The translations under genes were made by a program, and so were the position numbers. Below are positions 8,021 to 13,309 of a stretch of 13,309 nt of DNA, piece by piece. Source of the stretch: Smittium culicis (taxonomy: Eukaryota; Kickxellomycota; Harpellomycetes; Harpellales; Legeriomycetaceae); NCBI GenBank assembly GCA_001970855.1, contig LSSN01004327.1, positions 1-13,309 on the forward strand, read 5' to 3'. Below the pieces are notes generated by a model, which saw only the letters and a list, made by a program, of their open reading frames with translations, was not told where the DNA came from and made no database searches. How positions within the stretch are numbered: the stretch's first letter is position 1; the number at the start of each line of letters is the position of its first letter.

Positions 8021-8118
8021 AAAATTCTGATGAACTAATATACAAATCGAAATTATAACAACAGCATCCAATTTAAAATGCTTTAATTTCGATTTATATA
8101 CTAGTTCATTCTAATTTT
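8021..8118. repeat. Large inverted repeat: 35-bp arms, 28-base loop
   Basis: The left arm (8021-8055) and right arm (8084-8118) are complementary at 30 of 35 positions. The mismatches are grouped at arm positions 7-9 plus 18 and 23. The inner 12 pairs (AAATCGAAATTA side) and the TGAACTA block are perfect. The loop holds a 5-bp sub-stem AGCAT/ATGCT (8063-8067, 8078-8082). It could form a cruciform or RNA hairpin, be a tiny palindromic element, or mark a chromosomal site. No target-site duplication is obvious. Confidence 0.9.
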
Positions 8119-8207
8119 GAAATTTTTGATTCTTTTCATTTAATTTGTATATAATCCCACGTTTGAAAAAAATTGCTAATTTTCTTTATATTAAATCATT
8201 ATAATCT

Positions 8208-8229
8208 TTTTATGCTATATAGCATAAAA
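8208..8229. repeat. 22-bp perfect palindrome
   Basis: The sequence reads identically on both strands, centred on GCTATATAGC, with no spacer. It lies 90 bases after the large inverted repeat. It could be a homodimer binding site or simply an A+T-rich chance palindrome. Confidence 0.85.
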
Positions 8230-8338
8230 GTTATAAACTCTCTGAGACAAAAATATATATATAGTATAAAGGGATCCCAACTCTCATAAAAAATGTATGT
8301 GTTCTAAATCTGATTGAATATACCAAAAAGATAATATC

Positions 8339-8376
8339 GACTGTTTCATATATCTATAGAACTAGTCTAAACAGTC
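8339..8376. repeat. 8-bp inverted repeat GACTGTTT/AAACAGTC
   Basis: Perfect arms at 8339-8346 and 8369-8376 are separated by 22 bases. Its arms are richer in G+C than the surroundings. It is the third dyad within about 360 bases. Confidence 0.6.
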
Positions 8377-9670
8377 TTTTAATCCTTCAAGTTGGCCTAT
8401 TTTTTTTTTTTTGAATTGATTTAGCTAGTCATCCTAATCCCATTCTGATAAATTATTATAAAACAAAGCATGATTATTGACTATTAAATATAACGCGCCA
8501 AATAAAAAACTTTTATTAGTTGATATACCCAATTACGGTTTTTAGTATGAACTTAGAAGAATTGGCCAATGAATGGGTTGAATCGCTTGAACATCCCCTC
8601 ACCTCATTTTTTATTTATTTAAATTCAGTTTTATAATCCAATATTTGGATTTTTTTAAAAAGTTAGATAACAAACTGCTCAAGAAACTTGATAAAATAAA
8701 AAATAATAACTTTGTGTGAGCCCATATACCAAAATTTCAAAATATTTGAATCTAGAAATTAAGTTTTTTCCCGCTCCAAATAATTAATTTAAAATTCGGC
8801 TTATTTTACAAAAAGTAAAAAACGCATCAATTATGCCGATCAATTATTGCCCAAAGATTTTAAATTTCAATTCCGTTTAAACTCATTAAAATTATTTCCT
8901 AGAACCTATTTATCGAAATTTGTTCCAAAAAATGGCATCTTATCAATAAAGCGTTGCGTGGTCATTTGTGACATTGATGTATGTATAACTTCATGCAATA
9001 CTTATACTTAGATTTATTAAATCACGCATTCTAGAATTAATTTAAATTAGTGTGTTCCGAATTATATTAATTTGTTCAAGAAACGCTTCACGATCAATTG
9101 GACGACTTCTATATTTATATTTTTATTCATAATTACATTTAGAATTTTAAAATCATCCGCTCTATAAAATATTTTGAACAGTTCAATCAATGTGTATCAT
9201 TTTAACAAGAAATTAATTATTCTGATCATATCACTGGGATACATAACCCTTATAAAATATTTACAATTGGATTTGCAAAAGCATTTTATTAATTAAATTA
9301 ATGTAAAATAGGATCAACTTTTGACTCCATTTACATTCTCTGGTATAATAATCAAAAGTAATAGTTTAATTTATTTAACATTATACATACGGAATTGATT
9401 TTTGAGATTAAAAAACATTCCAGCAATATTCTTTGAAAATAAAAATATAATTTATTACTTGATTTTATACCTTTTATATTTTATAGTTAATTTAACAATA
9501 AAATTGATAAAAATAAAGTGAATAATTCAGCTCTAAATTATTTCAGCATATTGACTACTCATAGCTGTCTATCACATATAAATTATGCATAATATACTTT
9601 AGTTGATAAATATATTAAATCGTTCTGCGATTAATTTTACAGAGAGAAGTAAGCCTCGGTCTTGTGAACT

Positions 9671-9714
9671 ATTATTCTTTTATTATTCTTTTATTATTCT
9701 TTTATTATTCTTTT
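9671..9714 (+). repeat. 11-bp minisatellite, four perfect copies
   Basis: The unit ATTATTCTTTT is repeated four times without error, followed by ATAAGG. The perfection suggests recent or ongoing slippage. The period is not a multiple of three, so it is unlikely to be under coding selection even though the open frame at 9603-9830 crosses it. Confidence 0.95.
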
Positions 9715-9918
9715 ATAAGGCAAACACGGTATTCCTAACTTTATTTAAAAAACTTATAAATATTGGAGTGAAACCCGAAAAAATAAAAAATATAACAATC
9801 TCAATCAACAGAAATAATCAGCCTTTTTAAAAATTGTACAAAAAAAAAATCAAAATGGTTAAGCTTCATCAATCGTCCATGCTATCTCCGGCAATTGGTT
9901 GCTTTCTCAACCACCCAA

Positions 9919-10134
9919 ATGAAAGCCTATAGGCTTGACAGCATCGAAGCTCAAAATGAACAGTTACACAATGTAATTAACAACGAGCTTAACGCAGAAA
10001 ATGAAGTTGAAGGTTTAGGCGAAACTGAAAACTGCGATATTTATGATGATAATGAAGTCGAAGTTTACATGCGCGATCTTGGGAGATATAAAAAACTTGA
10101 AGTAAGAATAGCAGTCAGAACAGGCCTTTATTAA
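9919..10134 (+). CDS. Uncharacterised small acidic ORF or gene remnant
   Basis: I do not recognise this product. The frame is open from 9796 to the TAA at 10132-10134, and its first ATG is at 9919, giving 71 residues; nothing in the sequence proves that start. The G+C content is 35-43% over 9901-10080, against about 20% around it, which is a coding-like island. The predicted protein is acidic (about 16 Asp/Glu against 8 Lys/Arg), has a Gln/Asn/Glu-rich, probably helical first half and an EVYMRDLGRYKKLEVR segment near the end, and lacks membrane segments and cysteine clusters. Upstream of the ATG the same frame continues through a poly-A (Lys) run, so it might be a terminal exon of a spliced gene, or a leftover of a mobile element or pseudogene. 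A second ATG at 9855 in another frame stops after 25 codons. The coding call is uncertain. Confidence 0.3.
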   Translation: MKAYRLDSIEAQNEQLHNVINNELNAENEVEGLGETENCDIYDDNEVEVYMRDLGRYKKLEVRIAVRTGLY

Positions 10135-13100
10135 ACAAGAGCAGAAAATTTTCAAGCTACTACAAATTTAACGCTAAAGCTTCAATTTTTTTTGTCTCAA
10201 AAGAATTTAATAGATCTCTCTCATAAAACTCCCTATAAAAATTATTCGTATTTCTATATTTTTACGCACATTTTTAAAAAAAAGTCGATTGTAGCCATCT
10301 TTTTGAGACCGTAAAAATAATAAAAAAAGTATAACGTTTGCAGCTAACCATTTATTTTTTTAAATTTTAAAAAAGCGAACTAATTTGAACAGTGGCTTAT
10401 TATTAAGTAGCTAGGTAGCTCGTTTCCGCCTTGTGAAATGAGCATATTTAATGTTAACCTCAATAGTTGTAGATTATAATCAAGATTTCTGAGATATAAA
10501 CTATTTTAATTTAAAAAAAAATAATTAATAGTGTAGCTGATTTCAGCTGAATTTATCTGTACTTTAATGAGTTTTATACAAGATTCTTTGTTTTTATAAA
10601 CTAAATTATATTTCCGTTAGTATGTAGTTGTTATATCTATAAAAAATATTACCTTAGGCGAAATATTAAGGTTTTATAAGTCTTTAATTCTTTTTTGTTA
10701 CTATTTTTTTTAGATTACTTATAATAACTCTATCTTGTAGCAAGACATGATATTAACACAGATAGTATAAGATATAAATTATCGGTAGAATATTGGTTAA
10801 TTTTCAAGCTTTTATATGGGATTTAATGTTAATTATATCTATTGTTAAAAAATAACCATTCATTGAATTGATTCCCAAGCTATAAAATATTTTAAATGAA
10901 TATTCGTTAAAACTCATTAAACTAAGAACTTCTCCGTGTTCCAAATTTTTATCAGCATCTCAGCTAAATAAGCAGATTTTTTATGTAATTACACTCTTAA
11001 TTCATCTATATATCTATATGTAAAAATCTGAAATTTATCTTTGTGCGCAAATAAAAACATAAATATTTGCCCATTTTCCGACTAAAATAATTAAAAATAT
11101 GCAACTAATATCCGCTATAATATATATTAAAAATTTAATAAGCTATGTGTTTTTTTAAAATTAAATGATAAACGAAATCAATAATAATATCAACAACAAT
11201 AATTAATTTTAATATCACGATATAATTATACATTTTACGTTAAATAAAAATTTTAAATACATGTTCAAAAGTATATAAACTTGATAAGTTTGCGACTCAA
11301 TTTCGGTATAAAAAATTAGAAATTAAAAATTCGTAGTTCGATACCTATTATCATAACGAAAATGAAAGCTTGAAGACTTTTAATTAATTATTTTTCTAGT
11401 AAATTTTACATTTCTTACTTATTTTTTATCATTAATAAGTCTATTAAAGCCAAATCTAAGAGCTATTAATATTTCAATTACTATAAAAAAATTCAGTGGT
11501 TAACGTTACTAGTATTTTTTAATGTAAGATTATCCAAAAACCGGCTCAAGGAATTAATAATACTCCAAGCATACATAAATATATATTATAGATATTATAT
11601 ACTATATCAATATAATAATGTTAGCTAAAAAATAAATCTTTATTTTGAGCTTTTAAGTTAATCACAATATCAAATACTATTAAAAATATAGGAGTAAATT
11701 TATGTGTATAGTAATATTTTTTATGGTGTTTATAATTAATTTTCAAAGTAAAATAAACACTGCTAATATTAAAATTACTTTATAATCAATATAAAATTCA
11801 CAGATAACCATACTTCCTTTGATTTTATGGTTTTTATGGGAAAATATTGTTATGGTGAAAATTAAGAATTAGACTTATTATTTCCTTGAAACATCTGTAA
11901 AGAGTACAATTGGATGATATAAAACCAAATAAATTGATTATAGACAAAGTCTTAAACTTCAAGGTCATTCAATGCTGTATAACTTATCTGCCACACTTGG
12001 TAGTGGTTAATAATTTTAGTGATTTTATATTGATTAATGGTTAATGAATAATGATAAAGAAATATATTAATTCCGTTATTACTAGTTAAATAATATATTA
12101 ACCTCCAGCTGTAAAATTATATCTTTTTATTACTTTTTTTAATAATGTCAGAATAAAAATTAGATGTACCTTTTTGCTTTACATTAATATTTTTTCTGAA
12201 TTTTCCGTGTTTCTTCTTGATTTAATATTTTTTGTAGTTTTATTCAGATAACTCAATACTCTTATTTTAATATTAGTATATACATTTATTAAAACAACTT
12301 TTTTAATTTTTCCCAATAAACTAGTTTAAATAACATTATAAAAGAATCATTTGATAAATTAAAATCAATTTCATTATCACCTGAATTAATTTTTATCAAA
12401 TAAACGAAATATTTATTAATAAAATAAAAAATAAAGCATGATGATTACACTTTCAAAGCGCCAAGTATTTGAGCAAAATTTATTTTTTAATATAATCAAT
12501 ATTGAATATCGATTTTAACAAATATGCTAAGTCTATATAACATGTTTTTGATTGCTTTTAAATAGGTTTCGGCGCTTTCCCTTTATTCCACATAGATGTT
12601 TAAAATCAATCTAGATTTTTTATCTTAATTTCAATAGTATTATATTTGAATAAAAGATTTTTTTGCATACTTTTCTCAATTTTATTGTAAAAAAATTCAT
12701 ATTTATTAAAGCTTGGAAAATTGAACCCTTTTTATAGCTAAAGAATTGATTAGAAAACTTGAAGTTTTAATAATATTTTTTTATATAAAATATAAGTTAT
12801 AAAGTATATAATTGTTATAAGATGATATAGTAAAGTAATGATAATGTAGCAAAATACAAAGAGCAACTCCAATAAAAAAACTCCACAAAGAACTAGATAC
12901 TCTGTATAAATAAAATTTTCAGCAATTTTTCTTATGCGAAAACTTTTTAAAGACAAAAAAAAAATTAAACATTATTCCTATATTCTTTTTAGAGAATTAA
13001 ACTCTTTTCGTTCGTATTTCTCTACGACACAGGTATTATAAAATTTTCATGCACTTTTGATTGAAATTGGTATTAATTTATGTATAATAGATAATCTCAT

Positions 13101-13309
13101 TGTTTCATTAGTTTAATAGAATAAAAAATTCCAATCTAAATAAAATATCCGGCCTATTAAATAGATTTGCAAGTTTAATATAAGTATTATAAATAAATTA
13201 TTGTTGCAATTTGTGCAATTTTGAAATAAAATAGACTATAAAGGAGAAAAGTAACGTGGAACTAAAAATAATTTGTATTTTTGAAAAAATCTCTTTTAGA
13301 AATAAAAAG
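10135..13309. other. Extremely A+T-rich block, nothing recognised
   Basis: Hand counts give 13 of 60 G+C at 10201-10260 and 11 of 60 at 11101-11160, 12001-12060 and 13141-13200. The only reported open frame (minus 12750-12956) is a low-complexity, hydrophobic Ile/Leu/Tyr-rich string without domain features. No tRNA, satellite array, long homopolymer ladder or transposon end is visible. An 18-base word at 12429-12446 and a GCGCCAA word at 12458-12464 recur, diverged, near 8461-8501. The block runs off the window edge. Confidence 0.5.

Larger units (their letters stand above)
7901..9670. other. A+T-rich stretch with clustered dyads, no gene
   Basis: No supported open frame exists. Three inverted repeats fall within 8021-8376 and are listed separately. 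A further imperfect dyad of ATTTTA/TAAAAT type is at 9283-9309, but its A+T content makes it weak. A perfect match to the budding-yeast ARS core (WTTTAYRTTTW) is at 9472-9482, which is expected by chance in such DNA. Confidence 0.45.

Noticed and set aside
9472..9482. Perfect match to the budding-yeast ARS core
   Set aside because: An 11-base degenerate A+T-rich motif is expected by chance in this composition, and the organism may not use it.
9603..9830. 75-codon open frame starting near the minisatellite
   Set aside because: It runs through an 11-bp repeat that would shift frame with copy number, and is otherwise Ile/Lys/Phe-rich low complexity.
11325..11350. tRNA B-box-like word (GTAGTTCGATACC)
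   Set aside because: No A box or acceptor stem at the right distance upstream.
12750..12956. Minus-strand hydrophobic 68-codon open frame
   Set aside because: It consists of codons typical of about 20% G+C DNA and has no conserved features.

Overview
The window looks like nuclear DNA from a fungus, most likely an ascomycete. The two genes at the left end support this: a TIM17 gene interrupted by two short GT...AG introns, and a gene for a small Ecl1-type CxxC/CxxxC protein, a family known to me from fungi. CTG codons fall at hydrophobic membrane positions of Tim17, which argues for standard CTG = Leu and against the CUG-Ser yeasts. The exact lineage cannot be settled from this sequence. The base composition is strikingly split: exons are about 60% G+C (38 of 60 bases at 901-960), while the rest is very A+T-rich (about 20% G+C in blocks counted by hand on the right).

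Layout. 1-456: upstream region and 5' leader of TIM17, ending in an (AATAG)5 microsatellite seven bases before the ATG. 457-1124: TIM17 (three exons, 153 aa, plus strand). 1125-1558: convergent intergenic space with TATATA-type 3'-end elements for both genes. 1559-1813: Ecl1-family gene (84 aa, minus strand). 1814-about 2290: its leader and promoter. From there to 13309, about 11 kb, there is no gene I can recognise.

The 11 kb gene-free block is not uniform. 2283-3340 is richer in G+C and holds a 31-bp tandem repeat. About 3340-5900 has strong C-over-G asymmetry on the plus strand, with C-tracts sharing a CCCCT-CCCCT core. Near 6000-6140 there is a possible decayed reading frame behind intron-like signals. 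7003-7026 carries two tandem ATGACGT (CRE/M26-type) sites. 8021-8376 contains three inverted repeats, the largest with 35-bp arms. 9671-9714 is a perfect 11-bp x 4 minisatellite, and just after it an island of 35-43% G+C contains an unusually long open frame (9796-10134). 10135-13309 is the most A+T-rich part and shows no gene.

The two genes are not known to work together: Tim17 is a core inner-membrane protein translocase subunit, and Ecl1-family proteins are nutrient-responsive lifespan regulators. The candidate for something undescribed is the long A+T-rich block with its clustered dyads, which could be a centromere or other chromosomal element, an origin region, or heavily mutated repeat DNA. 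The sequence alone cannot choose between these.
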